The notes under the pieces are model-generated. The model was given only the letters and a program-made list of their open reading frames with translations, did not search any database and was not told the DNA's origin. 64,000 nucleotides of DNA, from positions 69,378,242 through 69,442,241 of the forward strand of contig OZ038381.1 of the NCBI GenBank assembly GCA_964036045.1, written 5' to 3'. This document shows, piece by piece, positions 21,038 through 32,400 of the stretch. Made by a program: the position numbers and the translations under genes. This DNA is from Eutreptiella sp. 'Long Island Sound 2002'. Lineage: Eukaryota; Euglenozoa; Euglenophyceae; Eutreptiales; Eutreptiaceae. Numbering within the stretch: the first letter of the stretch is position 1; the number at the start of each line of letters is the position of its first letter.

Positions 21038-22200
21038 GAACCTACCCCGTGACATACCAACACGGAACCCCCACCACTCCTACACACCATCCGGCGAGCA
21101 CAACAATGGCACGGCACACACGGGCATCACAGGCACCGCACACATGCCAACCAGCATACGCGCACCACCAGCCCCCATCCCCCCACGCCACCTTCCGTCC
21201 ACAGGTACCACCAACTGCCAGCCACCGCATGTCGCCTCTGCGTACGCCAGCAGCTACCACAGACGGCCCTGCCCTGGAACCCAGACCACTGGGTCTGCCT
21301 GGGAGCCGCGCACCGCCTCACCCACTGCCCCCACTGCAGGGGCCCCCAACCCCCAACACCGCGAGCGGCCCGCGGCCCCAGCCGCACCCCCCCCCGCCAG
21401 CCACCCCAGCTTCTTCGGGCCACTCACCGACACCCTCCGGGACCACCTGGCAGGGTACCACGTGGCCGACGCGGCGGACCACACATGGACCATAGCCGTG
21501 GCCACGGGCAGCACAGCCCTGCCCCCCCACAGCCGACCCTTACGCCACAGCGGAGGCGGCTTGAACGTGGCGGCCCGCCACATCCTCCTCGCCCTATACC
21601 TCCACCACCGTGACCTACACCTCCGAGACCCACAACTCCCGGCCCCCGAAGCAGCAGCCCTCACGCCAGAAGCGTGGGCGGACACGGCACCAGAGGAGAT
21701 AGCAGCCTACCTCCGAATCACTTGCCGCCGGTTCGACACCGCCATCGGCCGACGGAAAGGAACACCTTACCCACTCAGCGCACTTCTCTACCTGGCACAC
21801 CACCCCCACCCCGCACAACTGAAGCCCCCGGAGGACTGGGCGTCCTTTTGGGAAGCCCACTTGGCCGCCCCTGACGGGGCCACCGCCACACAGATGGGCC
21901 TCACGGACTAGCGCACCTACGTCAGAGGCCTCGAGACGCGCCTCCGAGAGGCACACCGCTGTCACGCCTGCTCCCCGTCGCCCCCACGGGGACATGGGGG
22001 TTCACCCGCCCCTGATACCCACCAGGCCAAGAAGACCAAGACAGGTCAGGGGGCCCGCCAGCGCGCCCACCAGCAGGGCGGGACCCCCTGACCAGGGCCG
22101 GGTCAAGCCACACCGCACCACCCCACGCCCAGACCCCGGGGGCACACCAACAGCACTGCCCCCGCCAGCGCCCACCACCACGACCGTACCGCAGCACCCA
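21038..22200 (+). other. LINE spacer with coding remnants
   Basis: One frame reads CRLC..PDHWVCLGAAHRLTHCPHC around 21,230-21,345, a possible second zinc finger. Another, up to 21,911, reads a Leu/Ala-rich globular-looking stretch that ends with WASFWEAHLAAPDG. The change of frame between them near 21,410 implies an indel if they belong to one protein. I do not recognise the product. Confidence 0.4.
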
Positions 22201-22385
22201 AACCCTGCAGCCCAGTCAGCCACCACCGCCCGCACACGTCCACACCATTCCAGGACCACCATACGCGCAGAGCCAGGGGACATGGCACCACCAACACCAC
22301 CACCACGCCCCCGTCCCTCCCAACCCCTACCCCCTGATGCCCCCATGCTACAGCGACCCCCACCAGCTACATCCCCACCACGCCC

Positions 22386-25096
22386 CAGCACAACCAGGCC
22401 CCACGAACCTACCACCCCACATGGCACACATCACCGCACCACACCATCACGTATTCCACCACCACCAGCCCCTACCACCACGCCCACCAAAGCCGGAGTA
22501 CCACAAATAAACAGCACACCCTCTACACCACCACCACGCGGTCCAGCACCACCCGCCGCCCGCACTAAACGGACTCACGACACACGAGCCACGGTACACC
22601 TCAATGGACCCGCGGGGAGCCGCGCACGCACACCAGCAACACCAGGGCCTAGTAGGAGCACCCCACCACCACCAGCAGCCCCCCCCACCCACACCCCATA
22701 CCAGCGAACACCATCCACCAGCAGCCACCCATTACATACGGACCACAGCCCCACCCGGACGCCCATGCGGCCGCCTCCGAGCCACACCTCGGCACCACAA
22801 CCAGTCAAGAACCGCAAGGACCGCACAGCGCACACACGCAACACCCACAGGACTCAAAGGGACGCCCAGACCCCCAGCCAGCAGAACACCCACTCCCGCC
22901 CCCCCCACCACCAACAGTGCAACCTCCACCCGCCCGACACGACCGCCCCGCACGCGCCACCCCAGACGGCGAGAGCCCGCCCCCCGCGGGGAGCCTGATC
23001 TGGGTGCCCCCGGTCGACTGGGGGCGACACCTAGTCGGACACCTGCCGGAGCGGGATAGCACCCAGGGCCGCACCCGCTACCGGGAGCCCAGCATGGCCC
23101 ACCCCCCACCCAGCGCCACCCCCGACAACACCAAAGAGTGGGAGCGGGAAACATGGGTAGCCCGGATGGCCTCCCTGAGCAACTTCCGGCACCACTTCCC
23201 GGGGGACCTCCCCACCCCCGACGACCGGCAGCCAGCCCGCTCCAGGTACATGACTCTCATGTACAATCTGCACTACACCCTCTCCACCACCCACTACCAC
23301 ACACCAACTGACCATTGGGTGGTGCACGGCACCGACTCCCTCCTCCCCGCCGACTACGCCCCCCCCCCACACAACCCAGGCCTCGACACGTACGCCAGGG
23401 GGGACGAGCCGGACGACCCCCACATCTGGGGCACGTGGGAGCGGAAATCCTTGGACACACTGCTCTCCATCCGCAGCGGCAGCCAGGGCCTTGGTAGGGC
23501 GATGTATTGCCTCGCCAAGTGGACCCAACGGACCTGGGGGATCCCCACGGACCGGTGGCTCTGGAGGGTCACGCTGCGCCCCCAGCAGAGGGAAGCCCCC
23601 GCAAACCGCAGGGGACCCACCCCCCCACGCCCCACCACCCTACAGCTCTGCCCATACATGGTGGCAGCCCGCCTCATGGCGCTGCTGTGGCCGGGCCCAG
23701 ACACCCCCACCAAAAACTGGCCCCACCTCACAGAGAAGGACATGCCCGGCATCCAGCGATGCTTCTTCCGCACTACCGACTACCTCCAGCACACACAGCC
23801 GCACGTCCTGGAGCAGATATGGCCACCCCCCGGGTAAGCCACGTGCCCGTACAGCCGAGACAACGCCGCCACACCAGCACCAGCACGCACGGGTCACCAG
23901 GGAAAAAGCGCGCACACGCCCGGTGCCCGAACCCGCACCCTCGTTCTCGCTACTTGCAGGACCCAGCATCCTACGCCCGCCCCCGAAGCCCAGGGCCCTC
24001 CACCGTCTCCCACAGCCATCTCCTCCGCCTCCGACTCCACAACCTCCACCACCACGACCACCTCATCCACCATCACCACCACGTCCTCATCCAGCACTCC
24101 ACCCCCAAGGCTGCGAGGGACACCTCCCAAACGGGCCACCAAACCCGTCCCCACCGCGAGCAACCCCGCCGCCGCCAAGGCCCACGCAGCGACGAGGCCC
24201 GCACCCGCGACCCAGCCGAAACCCAAGACCGCCGCCAAACAGCCAACCAAACCCATCAGCGCGCCACGACAGACGCAACCCGGTGCCACGACAGCAGCGC
24301 GAGCCCGACCCCCCGAGGACGTCCTCTATGACATTCAGCTTCAGCCGTCCCAGGCCCAGAAGCAGCAGCACCTAGCATGACGCCCCCCCAGCGCCACCAC
24401 CTTCATAGCGGAGCGCGCCGCGGCCAAAGCACGACGCACCTCGTCCCGCCACCTCTCAAAGCCCGCACCCCAGGCCCGCGGACTGCCCCCGACCAGGCCG
24501 GAACGACGCCAGGGTCCACCAGCAGCGTTCCCGCCCCCCTACCAACCCTCGATGACAGCCCACATACAGCGCATGCCCCGCTATCGCCGCCGCCGCGAGT
24601 CCCCGCCCAACCCCGAGGCGGAGACCGTGCGCGCACACCCGCGGGTCCACATCCCGGTGCGCCCCGACTCCCCGCGCACCCCCCCGGTACAGGACTACGA
24701 GGAATCCCCCAGGCCCGCCACCGCCACCGGTCCCCACGACCCCGTCACACCCAGCCACGCCCACTCCTCCGCACAAGACCGTGGCCCCGCCCAGGGACAC
24801 TGGTGGCAGCGCTGGACCCACACGCAGCTCTGGGAGCTGCGAAAGTGGGCCCCGGGAGAGCCCTCCCTCGAGGGCCTGGTCCACCGGCCCCGCAAGGGGT
24901 CGGTGGAGAACTGCCGCCTCCGGCCGGCGGGTGGGTGGATGCCGCAGGCTGCATGGGAAGCCATGCTGGCCGATGCGCTCCACCCCCTGGGAGTCCGACC
25001 CCGCAACCTCCCCGCGCCCCAGGACCACCCGTATGTCCTCAGGCGCCCGCGGGAGACCCTCCAGAAGACACAGCGAGACGGCATCCGCCTGTAGGA
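22386..25096 (+). pseudogene. LINE second ORF (ORF-B), interrupted by stops
   Basis: A single frame can be followed through TAA 22,566, a double TAG near 22,650, TAA 23,835-23,837 and TGA 24,378-24,380 to the stop after 25,094. The start is uncertain, at or before 22,386. Layout: a Pro/Thr/His-rich low-complexity region, a globular part at 23,000-23,830 (WERETWVARMASLSNFRHHF; LLSIRSGSQGLGRAMYCLAK), a Lys/Ala/Pro-rich linker (24,100-24,370) and a C-terminal Trp-rich domain (HWWQRWTHTQLWELRKW, 24,798-24,848; MPQAAWEAM, 24,940-24,966). That last domain is conserved in a minus-strand copy at 51,600-51,960. Function unknown. A long ORF after the RT is not usual for LINEs. Confidence 0.6.
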
Positions 25097-25797
25097 CATC
25101 ACCCAAAGCCCAGCCCCGCACACACACACACCCTCATCACCCCACAAGCGTCGGCGCACCGACACCGGTGGCACCCAAAGCACCCCAGGAGCCCTGCGCA
25201 CCACACAACAGGACGCGCCTGACCCCCCGGCCAGCGGCGCCGCGGCCTAACCCCACGCCAGGCCCCGCCCAGAAGTCACCAAACGAACCGGACGCCGAAG
25301 GACGCCAACGCACACGACAACAGGCACCACTACGCCCAAAGGCACGGAGCCCAGGCCCGCTACCGTTGCAACCGCCTAACCGAGCCAAAACCCAAACACA
25401 AATCGAACCCGAGCCACACCCCGAAACCGCTAACCCTTGACTCCTAACCAGGCCCGCCGGGGGAACAACGTAACCACAGCCCACACCCACAGCCCACACA
25501 GCCGCCTAACCAGCCAGCTCCAGAAGCAAAGAGACACCTAACCAAACCCACCCTGGCCCATACCCGTGAACATCAAGACGCGCGAGCCGCACCCCTGGGG
25601 CGCGACAGCCGCCACAGCACCGACGACACACGCCAGAGGACACAACACTATTGCACCGCCACACCAGCTGCCCGTGCCTGTGCCTGCATAGTACGCTCGC
25701 CCCTGTTTTTCTTTTTTTTCCATCAAAAAAAAAATGAAAATTAGGGGGGGAGGAAGAGGGACGCAACCACCAATGGCACACGCGCACCGCACACAGC
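25097..25797 (+). other. LINE 3' region before the minisatellite
   Basis: Pro/Thr-rich in translation with stops; no gene. It contains a pyrimidine-then-purine homopolymer stretch (25,707-25,740: T-rich then A-rich) just before AAAATTAGGGGGGG, the point where homology with the truncated copy (9,575) begins. Confidence 0.6.
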
Positions 25798-26525
25798 ACG
25801 CACACCGGTGAACGGGCGCCACAAGGGCCAGGACACCGCACACGCGCGTGCACCGAGGGCAACAAAGGGACGGGACAACAGGGCCTGGCACACCGGTGAA
25901 CAAGAACGAAGAGGCCCGGCACACAGCGCACGCAAAGCAACACACCGAGCGAGCGCACCGGTGAACAGGAGCCAAGTGGCCCAGGACACGGCAAACGGAA
26001 CACAACACACCGTGCGGGCACACCGGTGAGCGGGGGCCAAGGGGCCCAGGACGCCACACGCGCAACACAACACACCGAGCGGACACACCGGTGAACAGGA
26101 GCCAAGTGGCCCAGGACACCACAGACACAACACAACAAACCGCGCGGGCACACCGGTGAACAGGAGCCAAGTGGCCCAGGACACCGCACAAACAAAACAA
26201 AAGAACGAGCAGGCACACTGGTGAACAGGAGCCAAGTGACCCGGGACACCGCGCACGCAAAGCAACACACGGAGCAGGCGCACGGGCGAACAGGAGCCAA
26301 GTGGCCCAGTACACCACACACGCAACACAACACACTCAGCGGGCACACCGGTGAACGGGAGCCAAGGGGCCCGGGACACCGCATGCGCAACGCACCACAC
26401 CGAGCGGGCACACCAGTGAAGAGGAGCCAAGTGGCCCAGGACACCGCAGACACGACACAACAAACCGCGCGAGCGCACCGGTGAACAGGAGCCAAGAGGC
26501 CCGGGACACCGCGCACACATAGGGC
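25798..26525 (+). repeat. 65-bp minisatellite in the LINE 3' region, about 11 units
   Basis: Exact 65-bp spacing is seen between CACCGGTGAACAGG-type cores at 25,956, 26,021 and 26,086. Each unit holds CACCGGTGAACAGGAGCC, AAGTGGCCCAGGACACC and CAACACAACACACCGAGCG. Units differ by a few substitutions. The minus strand gives a long Cys/Val-rich open frame that is only a reading of the repeat. Confidence 0.9.
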
Positions 26526-26539
26526 GCACCAGGGACAGG

Positions 26540-27094
26540 AAAGAACCAACACCCCATTGGTTGGACACACCGGGGCGACCCGGCCGACCCACCGGGCCAG
26601 GGGCAGGAGCGGTACTCCAAGCCCACTGGTCTGAGCCCGGCCAGGCTGCATCGGGGACCATGGCAAACGTCACCCGGAGCCATGGAAGCAACCGGTGACA
26701 GGCGAGCCGGTACACAGTCCAGGAGGGGGTCGCCTGCCAGGCAGAATGGCCCCAGAACTCAAACCACAAGTGTGAGGCGGTCGTACCGTAGACAAGCGGG
26801 AGCAATACCCCTTGTGGTGAGAGATACTCCACACGGCTGGGCAGCCCCCAGAGCTGCCGCCCAAAGGAGGGGGCATGTGGCCCTACCCATGGACACATGT
26901 GGGGACACCCTCTCACCTGGGACACATGGACCAGGTTGCCGCGACAATGCCTTCCCAGGCACATGCGGGAGCGGCTGAAGAGGCACCTGACATAGGGCAG
27001 TGGGAGGGACAGGACGTCCCCTTGGTAAGACCTTCTTCCTGCTTTGTCAAAGGAGGCATCCCGAGCTCCCGAAGATACCTACCTATCTACCTAC
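26540..27094 (+). other. conserved LINE 3' end with ACCT tail
   Basis: About 550 bp, nearly identical to 9,840-10,388, ending ACCTACCTATCTACCTACC. This is the likely RNA structure and tail recognised by the LINE RT when priming. Part of it (CCGCCCAAAGGAGGGG and neighbours) recurs on the minus strand at about 45,040-45,070. Confidence 0.8.
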
Positions 27095-27108
27095 CTCAAG
27101 CCCTCACC
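27095..27108. repeat. right target-site duplication of the full LINE
   Basis: CTCAAGCCCTCACC, identical to 14,664-14,677. Confidence 0.9.
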
Positions 27109-27890
27109 CAGGCCTGCCATTCCTACACACACACGCTACTTGGCGTTGTGGAGGAACATGTCCCAGGTCGTATTGGCCCACCTGTGAAAGTACAAGAGAA
27201 CACAGCGCTACTAAGCGACTGTGGCCTAACAGGGACGCCGATACGCGTTTCCCTGTCAGGGCTTGGAGGGAAGGAGTGCTCTGTTTGCGTGCACAGCGTG
27301 TATGATGAAGTGGTCGGACTGTCCTCACCACTCACGGCTGAGGTACAGTTTTTTTGTTGTGATATGCGCCGCATGGTTTGACGCGGCAAGGAACTGCACC
27401 AATTCACCCTTACCTGCCAACCTGTAAAGCAAAGGCCGATGGACCTGGTTTGAGACTGAGGAACCTAACCAGCCTCCACGTATTATACGCTTCTTAGGCT
27501 GGAAGATAATACGCTGTTCCCAAACGGGGTTGCAAGCAAGCAAACTAAAGAAACTCCACCCGTTCTCTTATAGAACGTGGGGTGGAGCCCCTAGGTAACC
27601 TAAACAAGTGTTATACTGTGCACAACGTGCGTGGTCTACCCTGTAATGCACCAGATGCATGCACGGGTATGCACGAGTCTGACAAGCCACTATTTTTAAC
27701 AATACTTTTCCATCAATCCATACCAATCTCCAACACGAACTCAGCCAGGGGGTGGCCCCTACTGGGCTTAGTCACCTTACCTACCGCTGGAGAGAGAGAG
27801 CAAGTGGGAACGTGCCACAAAACACAAGCGAAGCAAATCGTTTCTGCACACGTGTGTATGTTCCAATCAGTGCAACGGAAAGGGATGTTT

Positions 27891-27982
27891 GTGTGTAAGA
27901 GCAGTTGTCACGGTTGCCCTGCATTGCCCCGCAGGACAGGACCGGTAGCCCCGCAGGACAACCACTCGATTGCCGAAGGCCA
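27891..27982. other. structured module shared with 60,898-60,992
   Basis: About 90 bases conserved with the B element: GTAAGAGCAGTTGTCAC, then GCAGGACAGGACCG, then GACAACCACTC and CCGAAGGCCA. The ends can pair (GTTGTC / GACAAC). In A it sits well downstream of pol; in B immediately after the pol stop. It could be a small dispersed repeat or an RNA element. Confidence 0.5.
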
Positions 27983-28374
27983 TAATTCTTGCCCTAATCT
28001 CACCTCTAGTCATCTTGCAATCTTCTAATCTGTCCCTCTAGTCTACGTTTGCGCTGCTACACGACGTGTCAGCGGAAACACGAGACAAGCAATGAGTATG
28101 CTGCATGCGAAGGAAACAAAACCTGGATGTTTTTACCTCTTTCTCTGAATTCGTATTGAACCCTGGAATTCTCGATTCTTGATTTTTTCTAGAAGCATAC
28201 GTGGAATCTCTAAGTTTATTATTTATTGCATGTCTCGTCATTTCTTCATTATTACGTGACATACTGTTATAATCTTATTTTCTCTGTCTTTTCCGGCGCC
28301 CATTTAGGATGCGCTTCGGCGTGCCGCTTTTTTCGGCGCGTAAATCCAGGGATTTACAAATTTCTTGGATGAAC

Positions 28375-28700
28375 TAAAATTGCGAAAAAATGTGCATTGA
28401 ATGCACTTGGAGAGTCTGGACAGATGTGTACCCCCGGAAAACCTCTAGGCCTCCATTTGACGGATTTTGGTGTTTGCGTCGATCGTTGCGTGTTTGTCAG
28501 CCGACAAACCCTTCGTCCCTTCTCTGCAGATATCATGGAGCGCAAACAGTGGAGTAGGCCGTGTTCTGGCCCAAAAACTGACTCCTGGACCAGTGTCCAG
28601 AGTCCAAGACCCCCATCAGGGCAACATAATTTTCAACGCCACCCCCTCGCACTAGGGACAGATCAGGTCAAACAGCAGGTTCAACGAGACCCCAGACAGG
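28375..28700. repeat. dispersed repeat shared with 166-470
   Basis: Matches the start of the window over about 300 bases with many substitutions (shared: aaaaatgtgcat, acagmtgtgta, tttgacggattt, gtaggccgtgttctggcc-like). It lies 300 bp upstream of the 3' LTR of A. Confidence 0.55.
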
Positions 28701-28993
28701 GTGCCCTCATCGTATCCTGCGTTTGGCTTTGCGTATTGCACTGCGTTTTGCTATTTGGAGGCAGAGGTGTATGCACACATCAATTGGCATGCCCATTCTA
28801 ACCCCCTACCAAGCCACAGCTGCCCCAGCGACGCCAATGAGCGCACCAGGAACTTTACGTGTCTGTTATGACTAAGCAAAAACTGGGAATTTATAGGAAA
28901 TTTTAAAAAAAATGTTGAAGCCATGGGGAGGTCAAGAAAAATTCCCCTTTTCCTCTGACATACGACAGTGGTGGCCACCACAGCACAAGGGGG

Positions 28994-29406
28994 GAGTAAG
29001 AAAAAGTGTATTTCCCTGCCAAGACGTTAGCTTTAGTTGTCATAGAGAGGCCTAAAGGCATAACACATTTTTATCTTAGTATTGGCCTAAACAAAAGGGG
29101 TAACAAGGCATTTTGACCTATAAAACCAAGCATTGAACCATGGATGTTGTGTGGACCCCTGATCCCCCAACTGATTGGACTTATTCACCGTTTTCTGGAC
29201 TGACTGAGGCGTTGACATTGCTCTAGAGCCTGTACATTTTTCTATATTTTCTCATAAATTCTTAGCTATCCTAGTGGTCTGCACCCTAGAGGGCTGGGGC
29301 ACCTCTTTTTGAGAGGTCCTGGGTTCAATTCCCAGTCAGCCTAGCTAAGTAGGAAGATCCCATGTGACATGGCAGTGACCTCAGCGCCACAACCCATGCC
29401 ACCTCA
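28994..29406 (+). repeat. 3' LTR of element A, truncated by satellite
   Basis: Direct copy of 5,097-5,505, starting GAGTAAGAAA and including the tRNA-like module at 29,261-29,349. Homology stops at CCACCTCA, where the 61-bp satellite takes over in mid-LTR, so about 360 bp including the TATA box and R/U5 are missing. The junction shares the motif CACCTCA with the satellite unit. Confidence 0.8.
29261..29349 (+). other. tRNA-like module, copy in the 3' LTR of A
   Basis: Same 89-base length as 5,359-5,447. It keeps the outer stem CTTAGCT/AGCTAAG, the CCTCT/AGAGG hairpin and the CTGGG-TTCAATT-CCCAG arm, despite substitutions in between. Confidence 0.6.
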
Positions 29407-32400
29407 AACCCCCTTTTCAACTGCCCCCATGCCCTCAAAACATATTTTACCCAGTACCAACACCTCAAACCCCCTTTTCAACTGCCCCCATGCCATCAGG
29501 TCACATTTCACCCAGTGCCAACTCATCACAGCCCCTGTTCAACTGCCCCCATGCCATGGAAACACATTTCACCCAGTAGCAACACCTCCAACTCCCTTTT
29601 CAACTGCCCCCATGCCCACAAAACACATTTCACACAGTGCGAACACCTCAAATTCCCTTTTCAACTGCCCCCATCCCCTCAAAACATATTTCACACACTG
29701 CCAACACCTCAAACCCCCTTTTCAACTGCCCTCATGCACTCAAAACACATGTCACACAGTGCCAACACCTCAAACCCCCTTTTCAACTGCCCCCATGCCC
29801 TCAAAACATATTTCACCCAGTGCCAACACATCACAGCCCCTTTTCAACTGCTGCCATGCCATGAAAACACATTTCACCCAGTACCAACACCTCCAACCCC
29901 CTTTTCAACTGCCCCGATGCCGACAAAACACATTTCACACACTGCCAACACCTCAAACCCCCTTTTCAACTGCCCTCATGCACTCAAAACACATGTCACA
30001 CAGTGCCAACACCTCAAACCCCCTTTTCAACTGCCCCCATGCCCTCCAAACATATTTCACCCAGTGCCAACACATCACAGCCCCTTTTCAACTGCCCCCA
30101 TGCCATGAAAACACATTTCACCCAGTACCAACACCTCCAACCCCCTTTTCAACTGCCCCCATGCCGACAAAATATATTTCACACACTGCCAACACCTCAA
30201 ACCCCCTTTTCAACTGCCCTCATGCACTCAAAACACATGTCACACAGTGCCAACACCTCAAACCCCCTTTTCAACTGCCCCCATGCCCTCAAAACATATT
30301 TCACCCAGTGCCAACACCTCGAACCCTGTTTGCAACTCCCCCATGCCCTCCAAACACATTTCACCGAGTACCAACACGTCAAACCCCCTTTTCAACTGCC
30401 CCCATGCCCTCAAAACACGTTTCACCCAGTGCCAACACCGCAAACCCCCTTTTCAACTGCCTTCATGCCCTCAAAACATATTTCACACAGTTTCAACACC
30501 TCGGACCCCCTTTTCAACTGCCCCCATGCCCTCAAAACATATTTTACCCAGTGTCAACACCTCAAACCCCCTTTTCACCTGCCTCCATGCCCTCAAAACA
30601 TATTTCACGCAGTGCCAACACCTCAAACCCCCTTTGCAACTGCCCCCATGCCATGGAAACACATTTCACCCAGTGCCAACACCTCAAAGCCCGTTTTCAA
30701 CTGCCCCCATGCCGGCAAAACACATTTGACCCAGTGCCAACACCTCACCCCCCCTTTTCAACTGCCCTCATGCCCTCAAAACATATTTCACACAGTGCCA
30801 ACACCTCACACCCCCTTTGCAACTGCCCCCATGCCCTCAAAACATATCTCACCCTGTGCCAACACCTCAAACCCCCTTTTCAACGGCCCTCATGCACTCA
30901 AAATATATTTCACACACCGCCAACACCTCACACCCCCTTTTCAACTGCCCCCATGCCCTCAAAACATATTTGACCCAGTGCCAACACCTCGAACCCCCTT
31001 ATCAACTGGCCCCATGCCACCCAAACACATTTCACCACGTGCCAACACCTCAGAGCTCCTCTTCAAATCACCCCCCGCCCTGAAAACACATTTCACCCAG
31101 TACCAACAACGCAAACCCCCTTTTTCAACTCCCCCCATGCCCTCAAAACATATTTCACACAGTGCCAACACCTCCAACCCCCTTTTCAACTGCCCTCAAG
31201 CCCTCAAAACATACTTCACCCAATGCCAACACCTCAAACGCCCTTTTCAACTGCCCTCATGCCATGAAAACACATTTGGCGGAGTGCCAACACCTCACGG
31301 CCCCTCTCTTCAACTGCCCCCATGCCCTCAGAACACATTTCACCCAGTACCAACACCTCAAACCCCCTTTCAAACTGCCCCCATGCCCACAAAACATACT
31401 TCACACAGTGCCAACACCTCGAACCCCCTTTTCAACTGCCTCCATGCCCTCAAAGCACATTTCACCCAGTACCAACACCTCCAACCCCCTTTTCAACTGC
31501 CCCCATGCCGACAAAACATATTTCACACACTGCCAACACCTCAAACCCCCTTTTCAACTGCCCTCATGCACTCCAAACACATGTCACACAGTGCCAACAC
31601 CTCAAACCCCCTTTTCAACTGCCCCCATGCCCTCAAAACATATTTCACCCAGTGCCAACACCTCGAACCCTGTTTGCAACTCTGCCATGCCCTCCAAACA
31701 CATTTCACCGAGTGCCAACACGTCAAACCCCCTTTTCAACTGCCCCCATGCCCTCAAAACACGTTTCACCCAGTGCCAACACCGCAAACCCCCTTTTCAA
31801 CTGCCTTCATGCCCTCAAAACATATTTCACACAGTTTCAACACCTCGGACCCCCTTTCCAACTGCCCCCATGCCCTCAAAACATATTTTACCCAGTGTCA
31901 ACACCTCAAACCCCTTTTCACCTGCCTCCATGCCCTCAAAACATATTTCACACAGTGCCAACACCTCAAACCCCCTTTGCAACTGCCCCCATGCCATGGA
32001 AACACATTTCACCCAGTGCCAACACCTCAAAGCCCGTTTTCAACTGCCCCCATGCCGGCAAAACACATTTGACCCAGTGCCAACACCTCAACCCCCCTTT
32101 TCAACTGCCCTCATGCCCTCAAAACATATTTCACACAGTGCCAACACCTCACAGCCCCTTTGCAACTGCCCCCATGCCCTCAAAACATATCTCACCCTGT
32201 GCCAACACCTCAAACCCCCTTTTCAACGGCCCTCATGCACTCAAAATATATTCCACACAGTGCCAACACCTCACACCCCCTTTTCAACTGCCCCCATGCC
32301 CTCAAAACATATTTGACCCAGTGCCAACACCTCGAACCCCCTTATCAACTGGCCCCATGCCACCCAAACACATTTCACCACGTGCCAACACCTCAGAGCT

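Larger units (their letters stand above)
14678..27094 (+). mobile_element. 12.4-kb non-LTR retrotransposon (LINE, APE/RT/RNase H type)
   Basis: Bounded by a perfect 14-bp target duplication. Order: short 5' leader, ORF-A (14,702-21,037: ORF1-like part, AP endonuclease, RT, RNase H, CCHC knuckle) in one frame, a spacer with further coding remnants, ORF-B (at least 22,386-25,094), a 65-bp minisatellite (25,798-26,525), a conserved 3' end and an ACCT-rich tail. The APE-RT-RNase H order fits the I-group LINEs; the second ORF downstream and the total length are unusual. GC-rich, unlike the host DNA around it. It inserted into element A, so it is younger than A. In-frame stops show that it is no longer autonomous. 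Confidence 0.9.
27109..28993 (+). other. 3' internal noncoding region of element A, right part
   Basis: 27,109-27,600 is homologous to 61,760-62,280 of element B, including CACGTATTATACGCTTCTTAG and the small hairpin CGTTC..GAACG. After this come a structured module (27,891-27,982), AT-richer DNA and a dispersed repeat (28,375-28,700). A purine tract AAGGGGGGAG immediately precedes the 3' LTR and would serve as the polypurine tract. Short open frames exist but none is convincing. Confidence 0.65.

Noticed and set aside
21615-24371. Many long minus-strand frames opposite the LINE
   Set aside because: Shadow frames caused by very GC-rich plus-strand coding or Pro-rich DNA.
25506-26964. Long minus-strand Cys/Val-rich frames with regular CPGPLGSCSPV blocks
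   Set aside because: They follow the 65-bp minisatellite on the antisense strand of the LINE; the LINE is transcribed from the other strand.
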